Assembly (NCBI RefSeq): GCF_001423245.1
Contig: NZ_LMOH01000007.1
Coordinates: 1-64,000, forward strand
DNA from: Aureimonas sp. Leaf324
Lineage (GTDB): Bacteria; Pseudomonadota; Alphaproteobacteria; Rhizobiales; Rhizobiaceae
Direction: 5' to 3'
DNA: 64,000 nt
Part shown: piece by piece, positions 24,934 through 33,358 of the stretch
How positions within the stretch are numbered: the first letter of the stretch is position 1
Layout: every line of letters starts with the position of its first letter
Position numbers and translations under genes: made by a program
The notes under the pieces: generated by a model
Databases searched by the model: none
Told to the model about the DNA's origin: nothing
Seen by the model: the letters and a program-made list of their open reading frames with translations, nothing else

Positions 24934-25377
24934 TCAGGCCGCCTCGGCCTGTCTGGCCTCGGCCTTCTCCAGCGCTTCGACGACCGCGTCGAAGGTGAGC
25001 ATCGTGGAGGCGTGACGCGCCTTGTGCTCGCGCACGGGTTCCAGATAACGCAGTTCCTCGAACCGTCCCTCGGGCGGCGGCCCGTCCGCCTTCAGCATCC
25101 GCGCCATCGCCTCGCGAACGGCACGCAGTTCATCCGGCGTCGCGCCGACGATGTGGCGGGCCATGACCGAAGAGGATGCCTGGCCGAGCGCGCAGGCGCG
25201 AACCTCGTGTGCGAAGTCCGACACGACGCCGCCGTCGAGCTTGAGGTCGACCGTCACGGTCGAGCCGCAGAGCTTAGAATGCGCCCGCGCCGTGCCGTGC
25301 GGCGCATCGAGGCGACCGATCCGCGGAATGTTGCCGGCGAGATCGAGAATTCTGTCGTTGTAGAGATCGTCGATCAT
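24934..25377 (-). CDS. SufU/NifU-like iron-sulfur cluster scaffold protein
   Basis: A 147-residue protein of the IscU/NifU N-terminal family. The start is MIDDLYNDRILDLAGNIPRI, followed by KLCGSTVTVDL and VRACALGQASSSVMA, which give the first two cluster-ligand Cys residues, C37 and C61. The third Cys common in this family is not present near residue 128 (REHKARHAS has His there), so this copy may have a divergent ligand set. It is the first gene of the operon with MntA, HepT, YidD and ThrS and is divergent from folE. The loss of one Cys is common in the alphaproteobacterial versions that I recall. Confidence 0.8.
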   Translation of the reverse strand: MIDDLYNDRILDLAGNIPRIGRLDAPHGTARAHSKLCGSTVTVDLKLDGGVVSDFAHEVRACALGQASSSVMARHIVGATPDELRAVREAMARMLKADGPPPEGRFEELRYLEPVREHKARHASTMLTFDAVVEALEKAEARQAEAA

Positions 25378-25600
25378 GGCGTGTCCCGTGGACGCTGCGT
25401 CGCGAAACGATGATGCTGTGAAGCATCGCTCGAACCGTCTATATAGGAGGGGCAGCGGAGCGTCGAAAGACGCTCAGGTGTTGCACCCGATCCGCCGGCT
25501 TGACGGACCCGGTACACTATAACATCAACGGGCCAACGGATCGAACGGCGGGTATCGCCGGACCTTTCCCCGGCGCAGTCGCCTCGGCTCAGGGTTCACC

Positions 25601-26221
25601 ATGGACGCCACCATCAGAAAGCTCGCTCCGGCCGCAGCGGCCGAACCGCTCGTCCGACCGACCCGCGAGGAGGCTGAAGCCGCGGTCGGGACGCTCTTGC
25701 GCTGGATCGGCGAGGATCCCTCGCGCGAAGGCCTGATCGACACGCCGCGTCGCGTGGTGAAGGCCTACGAGGAGCTTTACGGCGGCTACGGCCAGCAGCC
25801 GGCCGACGTGCTGAGCCGCACGTTCGAGGAGGTCGCCGGATACCAGGAGATGGTGCTCCTGCGCGACATCCCCTTCACCTCGCATTGCGAGCACCACATG
25901 GTGCCGATCATCGGCAAAGCGCACGTCGCCTACGTGCCCGATGGGCGCGTGCTGGGCCTGTCGAAAATTCCTCGCGTGGTCGAAATCTTCGCGCGTCGCC
26001 TGCAGACGCAGGAGAAGCTGACCGAGCAGATCGCGGCCGTCATCGACGGCGCGCTGACGCCGAAGGGCGTCGCGGTGCTGCTGGAGGCCGAGCACATGTG
26101 CATGTCGATGCGCGGCATCCGCACCCACGGCTCGACCACGGTGACCTCCTCGTTCTACGGCTCGTTCCGCGACGACCGCGAGGAACAGACGCGGTTTCTC
26201 GCCATGGTCGGCGGCCGATGA
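25601..26221 (+). CDS. folE: GTP cyclohydrolase I
   Basis: A 206-residue enzyme that converts GTP to dihydroneopterin triphosphate, the first step of folate synthesis. The zinc site is visible as the Cys and His of SHCEHHMVP and the later Cys in [12 protein letters not shown]. The block [17 protein letters not shown] is the family signature. It is the first gene of an operon with hisI, overlapping it by 4 bp (ATGA). The 223-bp gap upstream holds the divergent promoters for folE and the scaffold gene, and includes the small hairpin GATGCT-GTGA-AGCATC. Confidence 0.96.
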   Translation: MDATIRKLAPAAAAEPLVRPTREEAEAAVGTLLRWIGEDPSREGLIDTPRRVVKAYEELYGGYGQQPADVLSRTFEEVAGYQEMVLLRDIPFTSHCEHHMVPIIGKAHVAYVPDGRVLGLSKIPRVVEIFARRLQTQEKLTEQIAAVIDGALTPKGVAVLLEAEHMCMSMRGIRTHGSTTVTSSFYGSFRDDREEQTRFLAMVGGR

Positions 26222-26628
26222 GCGTTTCGGCTGCCGTGTTCCCGCCGCCGGGCGCCAAGTCCGATCTCGAGGAGGGCAGCGTCCTGACGCCGCGCTTCGA
26301 CGCGGCGGGTCTCGTGACGGCGGTCGTCAGCGACATGGACGGCGGTCTGCTGATGGTCGCCCACATGAACGCCGAGGCGCTGGACCTGACGATCCGCACC
26401 GGGGTCGCGCATTACTGGAGCCGATCCCGGCAGGCGCTGTGGAAGAAGGGCGAGACGTCCGGCGCGCTCCAGTCGGTGCACGAGATGCGCGTCGACTGCG
26501 ACCAGGACGCCGTGTGGCTGAAGGTCACGGTCGCGAAGCCCGAGGACACCTGCCACACCGGGCGCGAGACCTGCTTCTACCGCAGCGTTTCGCTAGGCGC
26601 CCATGGCGGAAAATTGTCGGCGCGGTGA
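26218..26628 (+). CDS. hisI: Phosphoribosyl-AMP cyclohydrolase
   Basis: A 136-residue enzyme of the third step of histidine synthesis; it opens the adenine ring of phosphoribosyl-AMP. The metal and zinc ligands appear in [12 protein letters not shown] and [13 protein letters not shown]. The motif [18 protein letters not shown] binds the substrate. There is no fused phosphoribosyl-ATP pyrophosphatase domain, as is normal in alphaproteobacteria. The start overlaps the folE stop, so the two are co-translated. Confidence 0.95.
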   Translation: MSVSAAVFPPPGAKSDLEEGSVLTPRFDAAGLVTAVVSDMDGGLLMVAHMNAEALDLTIRTGVAHYWSRSRQALWKKGETSGALQSVHEMRVDCDQDAVWLKVTVAKPEDTCHTGRETCFYRSVSLGAHGGKLSAR

Positions 26629-26742
26629 CACGTTTTATCGCAACGCACAACATCTTGTGTCCGCGTTTACGCTGATCGTGCATGGTGCGGAAAGCATCGT
26701 GGCCCATCCTTCCAACAAGGGACCGGCCCCAAGGCACGCGAC

Positions 26743-27729
26743 ATGATGCTGGATCGCATATTCAGACAGGCCGAACGAACCGCCCCCATCGAGCGGGCCG
26801 GCAGCGCAGGCGGGCCGAGCCGCGTCGCGAAGCGTCGTGGTGTAGCCTTGGCGCTTGGCGGCGGTGCCGCGCGCGGATGGGCCCATATCGGGGTCCTGCG
26901 CGCGCTCGACGAGGCCGACATTCCGGTCTCGATGATCGCCGGCACCTCGATCGGCGCCCTCGTCGGCGGCTGTTATCTCGCGGGACGGCTCGACGAACTC
27001 GAAGCCTTCGCCCGTTCTCTGACGCGCCGTGGATTGATGGGACTCCTCGATTTCCGGTTCGGCGGAGACGGGCTGCTCGGCGGCATGCGGCTCAACGCGC
27101 GGCTCGTGAACACGCTGAAGGACGTCCGCATCGAGGATCTCGACCGCCCGTTCGTGGCGGTCGCGACCGAGGGGCGCAACGGCCATGAGGTCTGGATGGA
27201 CCAGGGCTCGCTGGTCCTCGCCATGCGCGCGTCCTACGCCGTTCCCGGGATTTTCCAGCCGGTCGAATGCGGTGGCCGTCGCCTGTCGGACGGGGCCCTC
27301 GTCAACCCGGTCCCCGTCTCGGTCTGCCGCGCCTACGAGCAGCCGCTCGTGATCGCGGTCAACCTGCACTACGACCTCTTCGGTCGTGCGGCGGTCCTTC
27401 GCATGCGCGCCGAGAGCAGCGACCCGGACGGATCGATCGCCGAAAACCCCGTCGATCCGCTGTCACCGCAGCGCCCGAACGCCGACAACAGACGGGACCG
27501 GATCGGGTTTGCCCGTTCGGTGGTCGACGCCTTCAACATCATTCAGGACCGCATCTCCCGCTCGCGCCTGGCCGGTGATCCGCCGGACCTGTCGGTGCAC
27601 CCGCGCGTGCGGGAGATCGGTCTGTCGGAGTTCTTCCGAGCCAAGGAGTGCATCGCCTTCGGATACGAGGAGACGATGCGCTCGATGAACGAGATCCGCC
27701 GACTGCAGGAGTGCATGCCGGCGCCGTGA
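26743..27729 (+). CDS. Patatin-like phospholipase family protein (RssA-like)
   Basis: A 328-residue serine hydrolase of the patatin fold. The oxyanion hole is GGGAARGWAHIGVL, the nucleophile is S69 in AGTSIGALVGG and the catalytic Asp is in LSDGALVNPVPV. It likely cleaves acyl groups from phospholipids or related esters in the cytoplasm. The length fits the NTE/RssA group. ATG 26743 is followed at once by another ATG, so the exact start may be one codon later. It lies 114 bp after hisI and converges with the CBS gene. Confidence 0.92.
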   Translation: MMLDRIFRQAERTAPIERAGSAGGPSRVAKRRGVALALGGGAARGWAHIGVLRALDEADIPVSMIAGTSIGALVGGCYLAGRLDELEAFARSLTRRGLMGLLDFRFGGDGLLGGMRLNARLVNTLKDVRIEDLDRPFVAVATEGRNGHEVWMDQGSLVLAMRASYAVPGIFQPVECGGRRLSDGALVNPVPVSVCRAYEQPLVIAVNLHYDLFGRAAVLRMRAESSDPDGSIAENPVDPLSPQRPNADNRRDRIGFARSVVDAFNIIQDRISRSRLAGDPPDLSVHPRVREIGLSEFFRAKECIAFGYEETMRSMNEIRRLQECMPAP

Positions 27730-27735
27730 GGTCGG

Positions 27736-28173
27736 TCAGCCCGCCGCGGCGTGGATGTAGCTGCGCATCTCCTCGGCCTCCTGTTCGGCGGCCTCGATCC
27801 GACGCTTCACCACGTCGCCGATCGACACGATGCCGACGAGACGCCCCCCTTCACACACCGGCAGGTGCCGGAAGCGACGGCGGGTCATGATCTCCATCGC
27901 CTCGTCCACCGTCGTGTCCTCGCCGGCGGTCGTCACTTCGCGGGTCATCACCTCGCCGACGGTGCCCGACAGCGCGTCCATGCCGCCTCCGGCGACGAGA
28001 CGCACGACGTCCCGCTCCGACAGGATGCCTTGAAGGTCTCCACCGGAGCCGGTGACCACCAGCACACCGATGCGGCGCTCGGCCAGCGTCTTCACGGCTT
28101 CGGCGAGCGTCGTGGCCGGGTCGATCGTCACGACCTCCCGCCCCTTGATCTCGAGAATGCGACGTACGGTCAT
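27736..28173 (-). CDS. CBS domain protein
   Basis: A 145-residue protein made of two CBS motifs. The first covers about residues 8-62 (VVTIDPATTLAEAVKTLAERRIGVLVV ... GILSERDVVR), the second 75-130 (VTTAGEDTTVDEAMEIMTRRRFRHLPV ... GIVSIGDVVK). The pair forms a Bateman module that usually senses AMP, ATP or S-adenosylmethionine. There is no fused enzyme domain. GGAGG on the minus strand precedes the start at 28173. What it regulates cannot be said. Confidence 0.92.
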   Translation of the reverse strand: MTVRRILEIKGREVVTIDPATTLAEAVKTLAERRIGVLVVTGSGGDLQGILSERDVVRLVAGGGMDALSGTVGEVMTREVTTAGEDTTVDEAMEIMTRRRFRHLPVCEGGRLVGIVSIGDVVKRRIEAAEQEAEEMRSYIHAAAG

Positions 28174-28242
28174 TGACGGCCTCCATCCATCGTTGTCCGC
28201 CCGCATCGTGCGACGAACCCGCCGCCTTGCGCAACTGCCCCG

Positions 28243-28992
28243 TCAGAGCCCCACCGGATGCTGGCGGCGCGGGTCGAAGGCGGAGAAGCAGAGGAAGCCG
28301 AAGAGGAAACCGCCGACATGGGCCTCCCAGGCGACGGCCGCGCCCTCGCCGAGGAGCAGCCCCGCCCCGGAGCCGAGCGCGATGTTGGTGACGAAGAAGA
28401 CGATGATGAAGAAGAGGACCGTCCGATCCGACAGGCTGCGCGGGATCGACAGGAGCGGCGCGTAGGCGACGTCGCCGCGCCCCATGGCACCGAGCGCGAA
28501 ACGCGCCGCCCCGCCCATCAGGGCGGACACGACACCCGAGGCACCGATCATCGGCTGGATGAGGTCCGGGTTCATCACGTAGAACAGGGCGGCGCCCGCG
28601 ACCGCCCCGAAGGCGCAGAAGACGAGGAACCGCCCGGCGCCGAGCCGGCGGGCGACCGGCGTACCGAAGGCGAGCATCCACACCGCGTTGGTCCCGTAAT
28701 GCACCCAGTCGCCGTGCAGGAAGGCATGGGTGATCGGCGAGGTCCACGCCGCCAACGGCTCGCGCAGAAGGCAGATCTCGTCGCTCGACCCGTAGCAGCC
28801 GGCCAGGAACGACAGGTTCAGGAGCGCCCACCCGCCCTGCACATCGTCGAGGACGTCGACGCGGACCCAATGGACCAGGGCCAGGAACGCCAGAAGGCCG
28901 AGCACGATGCCCGGGACGATGAACGCAGGCTGCCGAGGGGGCGGCGGACTGTCGAAGGGATCGGACGGCGACGGGCGGGAATCGAGCGACAA
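28243..28992 (-). CDS. Rhomboid family intramembrane serine protease
   Basis: A 249-residue membrane protease. The catalytic Ser is S152 in GASGVVSALMG and the His is H225 in EAHVGGFLFG; the HAFLHGDWVHYGTNAVWML block with its Asn is the family's first helix signature. About six helices fit the core fold. The N-terminal 22 residues are a Pro-rich cytoplasmic tail. It cleaves single-pass membrane proteins within the bilayer; targets are unknown. It is divergent from the PilZ gene. Confidence 0.92.
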   Translation of the reverse strand: MSLDSRPSPSDPFDSPPPPRQPAFIVPGIVLGLLAFLALVHWVRVDVLDDVQGGWALLNLSFLAGCYGSSDEICLLREPLAAWTSPITHAFLHGDWVHYGTNAVWMLAFGTPVARRLGAGRFLVFCAFGAVAGAALFYVMNPDLIQPMIGASGVVSALMGGAARFALGAMGRGDVAYAPLLSIPRSLSDRTVLFFIIVFFVTNIALGSGAGLLLGEGAAVAWEAHVGGFLFGFLCFSAFDPRRQHPVGL

Positions 28993-29202
28993 GACTTGAG
29001 GACTCCAGATGGCTGTCTCGTTGTATCGCCCGGCAGCCCGAGGGCAATGCGGGCGCTGCGAGCGGAGCCGCTTCAGGACCGGCGGTTCTGGCCGAACGGC
29101 ACCCCGGCATGGTTCCCGATCGCTTATCTCGACGATGCCGCGACAAGCCCTTGTTAAGCCTCATCGCTTATCACTTGGAAACCAGTGAAGCGGGCCGAGA
29201 CC

Positions 29203-29808
29203 ATGTTGAACACCTTGCCGAAGACCCTCGCCGTCTCGGAAGACCGCCGTCACTTCAAGCGGGTGTCGATCGATCTCCTCGGCCGTTTCATGCTGGAGGA
29301 TCAGCGGGAGTATCCCTGCCGGATCGACAACATGTCTCCGGGAGACGTCGCGATCGTGACGCCGGTGGAGCCCGCCAAGGGCGAACGGGTCATTCTCTAC
29401 GCCGATCAGATCGGCCGTCTGGAAGGCACTGTCGCACGCAGCTTCAAGGGCGGCTTCGCACTGGTCCTGAACGCCACCGAGCGCAAGCGCGAAAAACTGG
29501 CGGCCCAGTTGATGTGGCTTGCCAACCGTTCCGAGCTGTCGCTGCCGGAAGATCGCCGTCACGAGCGCCTCCAGCCGCGCAATCCGGTCATCCGGATGGT
29601 GCTGGACGACGGACGCAGCTACGAGGTTCGCATCAACGACCTGTCGCTGTCCGGCGCGGCGATCGTCTGCGCCGTCCGCCCGGCGATCGGCTCGCGCCTG
29701 ACGCTGGGAACGATGACCGGACGCGTCGTCCGCCAGCTCGAAGACGGCGTCGCCGTCGAGTTCTCGTCGCTTCAGACGCGCGAATCCCTGCTCGACCACC
29801 TCGGCTGA
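29203..29808 (+). CDS. Protein with two PilZ domains
   Basis: A 201-residue protein containing two PilZ domains, which bind the second messenger c-di-GMP. The first has RRHFKRVSID then DNMSPGD, the second RRHERLQPRN then NDLSLSGAAI; these match the RxxxR and D/NxSxxG motif pair, although the first domain has a D in place of the last G. The start is uncertain: ATG 29203 or GTG 29185, both with weak ribosome sites. Tandem PilZ proteins may bind two ligand molecules. No partner gene is adjacent. Confidence 0.85.
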   Translation: MLNTLPKTLAVSEDRRHFKRVSIDLLGRFMLEDQREYPCRIDNMSPGDVAIVTPVEPAKGERVILYADQIGRLEGTVARSFKGGFALVLNATERKREKLAAQLMWLANRSELSLPEDRRHERLQPRNPVIRMVLDDGRSYEVRINDLSLSGAAIVCAVRPAIGSRLTLGTMTGRVVRQLEDGVAVEFSSLQTRESLLDHLG

Positions 29809-30247
29809 TCGCCGCCGCCGAGCCTTTCTCGCCACGAACCTGTGGATAACGGGGAGCATTTTCGGCTCTCCCCGGCAGCCCGCGCGCTTGCCCGTTAAGG
29901 TCTTGCTCATCCTTTCTTAAGGAGTGTGGCAAGCGTGTTCCGCGTCCCCGTCTGCAACCGACCCGGCCCCGTTAACCCGGCAGCCGCCGGCGCGTTAACG
30001 CTTCGCCCCGCCCTCCCCCGATCCTCGGCGCCGACATCGGCCACGCCTTCATCTTCATGGAGGCGGAGGCGGCATGCTTACCGAAGTATTCTGCATGCGA
30101 ACCGCTTCTTAAGCGTCATTCTTCAGATCGCGGCAAGCAAGAGATCTGAACAATTTGAGGATCAGTTTACGAAAATTCTCATCGGGCGTTTGGACTTCAA
30201 GTAAATCCGGTCTGCGACTGTGCGTGCGTCACCGCTGGAGACCGAAA
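29809..30247. other. 439-bp gap with no confident gene
   Basis: The stretch is less GC-rich toward its end and probably holds the promoter of the transglutaminase-like gene at 30248. It contains several TTAA and GTTAAC sequences. A weak hairpin (GGGGAG at 29851-29856, CTCCCC at 29868-29873) lies after the PilZ stop but lacks a T-run. A 92-residue open frame at 29926-30204 has a Pro/Ser/Arg-rich translation and no ribosome site I trust. I see no tRNA or small RNA. Confidence 0.5.
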
Positions 30248-30841
30248 GTGCAGATCTCGAACCGCCTCTTCTCGCTCGTCATGCTTCTGGTCGCCGGCCT
30301 CCTGTTCACGGGCAAGGCCGACGCCGCGATGACGCTGCGCGGACCGACCTCCCAGCCGATCGGGCATTTCGAGTTCTGCAAGTCCTACCCGGAGACCTGC
30401 GGACCGAACGCCGAGATCGGCATCATCCAGATCAGCGACCGCTCTTGGCAGTCGATCATCGAGGTCAACAACACGGTCAACAAGGGCATCATCCCGCGCA
30501 CCGACATGGAGATGCACGGCGTCGCCGAGCTCTGGTCCTATCCGTCGATCGAGGGGGACTGCGAGGACTTCGTTCTTCTCAAGCAGTACATGCTGGAGCG
30601 CGAGGGGTTCCCGCGCTCGGCTCTGCTGATCACGGTGGTCCGCCAGCCGAACGGCGAGGGCCACGCGGTCCTGACCATCCGCACCAATCGCGGCGACATC
30701 ATCCTCGACAATCTCGACAAGCGTGCCCTCGACTGGACGCTGACGCCCTACAAGTTCCTGAAGCGCCAGTCCGAGCAGAATTCCGCCAAGTGGGTGGCGA
30801 TCGAGGACGGCCGGGACATGCTGGTCGGCTCGGTGCGCTGA
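30248..30841 (+). CDS. Transglutaminase-like cysteine peptidase (BTLCP)
   Basis: A 197-residue exported protein starting at GTG 30248. The signal peptide is about residues 1-25 (SLVMLLVAGLLFTGKADA). The catalytic triad fits the bacterial transglutaminase-like family: Cys in EGDCEDFVLLK, His in EGHAVLTI and Asp in LDNLDKRALDW. Related LapG proteases cut surface adhesins and respond to c-di-GMP through a partner, but the present lineage is a separate, poorly studied BTLCP group. There is no LapD-like gene nearby. A strong terminator follows. Confidence 0.88.
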   Translation: MQISNRLFSLVMLLVAGLLFTGKADAAMTLRGPTSQPIGHFEFCKSYPETCGPNAEIGIIQISDRSWQSIIEVNNTVNKGIIPRTDMEMHGVAELWSYPSIEGDCEDFVLLKQYMLEREGFPRSALLITVVRQPNGEGHAVLTIRTNRGDIILDNLDKRALDWTLTPYKFLKRQSEQNSAKWVAIEDGRDMLVGSVR

Positions 30842-30869
30842 CGCTCCCTTCCCCTCCCTCCACGAAAAA

Positions 30870-30888
30870 GGCCGGCTCGAAGCCGGCC
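30870..30888 (+). terminator. Rho-independent terminator after BTLCP gene
   Basis: Perfect 8-bp arms GGCCGGCT and AGCCGGCC enclose a 3-base loop (CGA). A-rich bases (GAAAAA) precede it and CTTCTGCT follows. It lies 29 bp after the BTLCP stop and may also serve the convergent DUF3126 gene ending at 30935, as it is symmetrical. Confidence 0.75.
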
Positions 30889-30934
30889 CTTCTGCTGTCT
30901 GGGGTTCTGCCTCGCGTTGGGGCGGAACGTCGTC

Positions 30935-31144
30935 TCAGTCGAGATCGATGTCGAGCACCGTGATGGTGACGTGGTAGGAGGTCTCTCCCTCGTCGGTGTC
31001 CTTGCCCACGGTGCCGATGAAGTCCTCGCCGACATAGATTTCGGCCGTGTCCTTCTTGCGCGGCATGGCCTTCACCTGAATGCCCGACGTCTTGAAGGTG
31101 CGGTTCAGATAGGCTTCGAGCTTGCGAATTTCGTCGGGCTTCAC
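30935..31144 (-). CDS. DUF3126 family protein
   Basis: A 69-residue protein. It starts MKPDEIRKLEAYLNRTFK and contains YVGEDFIGTVGKDTDEGETSYHV, the pattern of DUF3126, a family limited to Alphaproteobacteria and without assigned function. It has no signal peptide. The stop lies 46 bp from the terminator above. cysE lies 72 bp upstream on the same strand, so both may share a transcript. Confidence 0.85.
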   Translation of the reverse strand: MKPDEIRKLEAYLNRTFKTSGIQVKAMPRKKDTAEIYVGEDFIGTVGKDTDEGETSYHVTITVLDIDLD

Positions 31145-31216
31145 GAGGTCAGTCTCCTTGGGCGCATTCTGCGCGTCGAGCGTTGCAATGGCCGGAACGG
31201 CCGGAAAGATGCAAAC

Positions 31217-32038
31217 TCAGTCGGCGCGGGTGAAATTCTGGTCCATCGCGCGCGCCGGCTCGGCGCAGCCGGACGTTCCGACGATCCGCGCGGGCACGCC
31301 CGCCACGGTGGAGTTCGGCGGCACTTCTGCCAGGACCACCGAGCCGGAGGCGATCTTCGAGCAGTCGCCGACCTTGATGTTGCCGAGGATCTTGGCGCCC
31401 GCCCCGATCAGGACGCCGTTGCCGATCTTCGGATGTCGGTCGCCGAACTCCTTGCCCGTACCGCCGAGCGTCACATCCTGCAGGATCGAGACATTGTCGC
31501 CGATCACCGCCGTGAAGCCGACGACGAGGCCCGTGGCATGATCGAGGAAGATGCCGCGCCCCATGCGCGAAGCCGGGTGGATGTCGGTCTGGAACACCGA
31601 GGACGACCGGGACTGGAGATACAGCGCGAAGTCCTTGCGGCCCTCGTTCCAGAGCCAGTGCGCCAGGCGGTGCGTCTGAATGGCGTGGAAGCCCTTGAAG
31701 TAGAGCAAGGGCTCGATCATCCGCTCGCAGGCGGGATCGCGATCGAAGACGGCCTGAAGGTCGATGCGCAGCACGCCGCCCCATTCGGGACGGGCGGCGG
31801 CCATCTCCTCGAAAGCCTGTTCGATATGGCAGGCGGGAAGGTCCGCATGATCCAGCCGCCGGCCGATGCGGAAGGCGATCGCCGATTCCAGCGAGCGATG
31901 ATTGAGGATCGACGCGTAGAGGAACCCGCTCAGCGCCGGCTCGCGCTCGGCAGCGGCCAAGGCTTCGTCCCGCACCCGGTTCCAGATCGGATCGATCGCC
32001 TGAACGCGGTCGACGGCAGACTTCATCAAGACGGTCAT
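31217..32038 (-). CDS. cysE: Serine O-acetyltransferase
   Basis: A 273-residue enzyme that makes O-acetylserine from serine and acetyl-CoA in cysteine synthesis. The N-terminal helical part ends near residue 140. The left-handed beta-helix then repeats hexapeptides (VVGFTAVIGDNVSILQDVT, KIGNGVLIGAGAKILGN), with the catalytic His in FLDHATG and the signature GVPARIVG. The start is 32038; ATG 32044 two codons earlier is possible. With metC and the second C-S lyase, it gives the window several sulfur amino-acid genes, although they are not in one operon. Confidence 0.95.
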   Translation of the reverse strand: MTVLMKSAVDRVQAIDPIWNRVRDEALAAAEREPALSGFLYASILNHRSLESAIAFRIGRRLDHADLPACHIEQAFEEMAAARPEWGGVLRIDLQAVFDRDPACERMIEPLLYFKGFHAIQTHRLAHWLWNEGRKDFALYLQSRSSSVFQTDIHPASRMGRGIFLDHATGLVVGFTAVIGDNVSILQDVTLGGTGKEFGDRHPKIGNGVLIGAGAKILGNIKVGDCSKIASGSVVLAEVPPNSTVAGVPARIVGTSGCAEPARAMDQNFTRAD

Positions 32039-32191
32039 CGTCATCCTGCTTTCGCTCGCTCGCGTCCCGCATGTCGAAGACAAGATAAGCGCGCTGCCAC
32101 GATCCACCAGTCCAGGCATGAACGGGTCGACGCGGCATTCCGTTTCGCTGGCTCTAGCCGAACCCACCGATTTTGAAAATGCCGTCCGGCT

Positions 32192-32965
32192 TCAGGCGTC
32201 CAGAACCCCGCGGTTCCGGTCGAGGAAATCGACGGCCGCCGCCTTGAACGTCCGGTCGCCGACGGCGAGCATGTGGTCGCGATTGGCGATGGCGAAGACC
32301 TCGGCATTCGGCATCAGAACGCCCAGACGCTCGGGCGATCCGGCGATATCGTCACGGGTTCCGACGCCAATCAGCGTCGGCTGGTCGAGTTCGCCGACCT
32401 CGGTTTGCGTGAGTTCCCGGCGGGACGTCGCGATGCAGGCGGCCAGCGCATGGCGGTCGCTGCCGGTCCGATCGGCGAAGGCGCGGAACATGCGGCCGCG
32501 CTCGTGTGTGACGACCTCGAGCGAGGGCGCCATCAGCGCGTCGGCGATCGGGTCCCAGTCTCCGACGCCCTCGACCAGCCCGATGCCGAGCCCGCCGAAG
32601 ACGAGAAGCGGGAAGCGGTCCCGATGCAGCCGCCCCGCAAAGGCCGAGACGCGCGCGCCCATGGAATAGCCGAAGAGGGCCGCGCGCCGGACCGAGAGGT
32701 GATCGACGAGCGCGACGACGTCGCCCACCATCGCCTCCGGCGTATAGGCCGCCGGATCGTGCGGCTTGTCGCTGCGGCCGTGCCCGCGATGGTCGAAGGC
32801 GACGACGCGCCACCCGGCCTTCGTCAGCGTGTCCACCCAACCCGGGTCGATCCAGTTGACGCGCATGTTCGAGGCGAAGCCGTGGACGAGGACGATGGCG
32901 GGCGCCGTACGATCGCCCTCGTCGATGTAGTCGAGACGCAGACCGTCGTTGTGAAACTCGGGCAT
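32192..32965 (-). CDS. Alpha/beta-fold hydrolase
   Basis: A 257-residue hydrolase. The oxyanion region is VLVHGFASNM, the nucleophile is the Ser of GYSMGARVS, and the catalytic His is in ANRDHMLAVGD; HRGHGRSDKP is the usual loop after strand 4. The fold covers esterases, haloalkane and epoxide hydrolases, so substrate is open. It has no signal peptide. Start 32965 trims an N-terminal extension open to 33034 with no good ribosome site. It is divergent from the zinc-finger gene. Confidence 0.9.
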   Translation of the reverse strand: MPEFHNDGLRLDYIDEGDRTAPAIVLVHGFASNMRVNWIDPGWVDTLTKAGWRVVAFDHRGHGRSDKPHDPAAYTPEAMVGDVVALVDHLSVRRAALFGYSMGARVSAFAGRLHRDRFPLLVFGGLGIGLVEGVGDWDPIADALMAPSLEVVTHERGRMFRAFADRTGSDRHALAACIATSRRELTQTEVGELDQPTLIGVGTRDDIAGSPERLGVLMPNAEVFAIANRDHMLAVGDRTFKAAAVDFLDRNRGVLDA

Positions 32966-33100
32966 TGGGCACGTCACTCCGCTCTCGCCGAACCAAGGCG
33001 CTTCCGATAGCGCGAAGGGACCCGCGAGAACCACCTGTTCTTTTCATTGAGGGATGGATAAGTTCCGCCCGCTTCGAGACGAGCGAATGGAGACGGCAGC

Positions 33101-33346
33101 ATGGCCGACTACGGAACCCCCCACTTCCAGAACGACGGGGGCCATGGGGTGATCGAGATCGGCGTCGCCGAATTCATGTGCGTTGGCGCGACCCCGCCTT
33201 ACGACCACCCGCATGTCTACCTCGACATGGGCGACGAGGGCGAGAAGGTCTGCCCGTACTGCTCGACCCTCTACAAGCTTAACACGGTGCTGAAGCGCGA
33301 CGAGAGCGTGCCGCCGGGCTGCTTCTATCGCCACCGCGCCGCCTAG
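33101..33346 (+). CDS. Zinc-finger domain protein (NDUFS6-like zf-CHCC)
   Basis: An 81-residue protein. The ligands appear as Cys in FMCVGATPPYDHPHVYLDMG (with His next) and the pair VCPYCSTLY, which matches the zf-CHCC fold of mitochondrial NDUFS6 and its small bacterial homologues. The N-terminal half contains NDGGHGVIEIGVAEF. Such proteins in alphaproteobacteria may act in complex I assembly, but this is not established. The FAD monooxygenase gene starts 12 bp downstream in the same transcript. Confidence 0.85.
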   Translation: MADYGTPHFQNDGGHGVIEIGVAEFMCVGATPPYDHPHVYLDMGDEGEKVCPYCSTLYKLNTVLKRDESVPPGCFYRHRAA

Positions 33347-33358
33347 AGCCCAGCGCAC

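Noticed and set aside
25500-25523. TTGACG and TATAAC as a promoter for folE
   Set aside because: The spacing between the two boxes is only 12 bp, too short for a sigma-70 promoter.
29926-30204. 92-codon frame before the BTLCP gene
   Set aside because: Pro/Ser/Arg-rich translation, no good ribosome site, and it lies in a likely promoter region.
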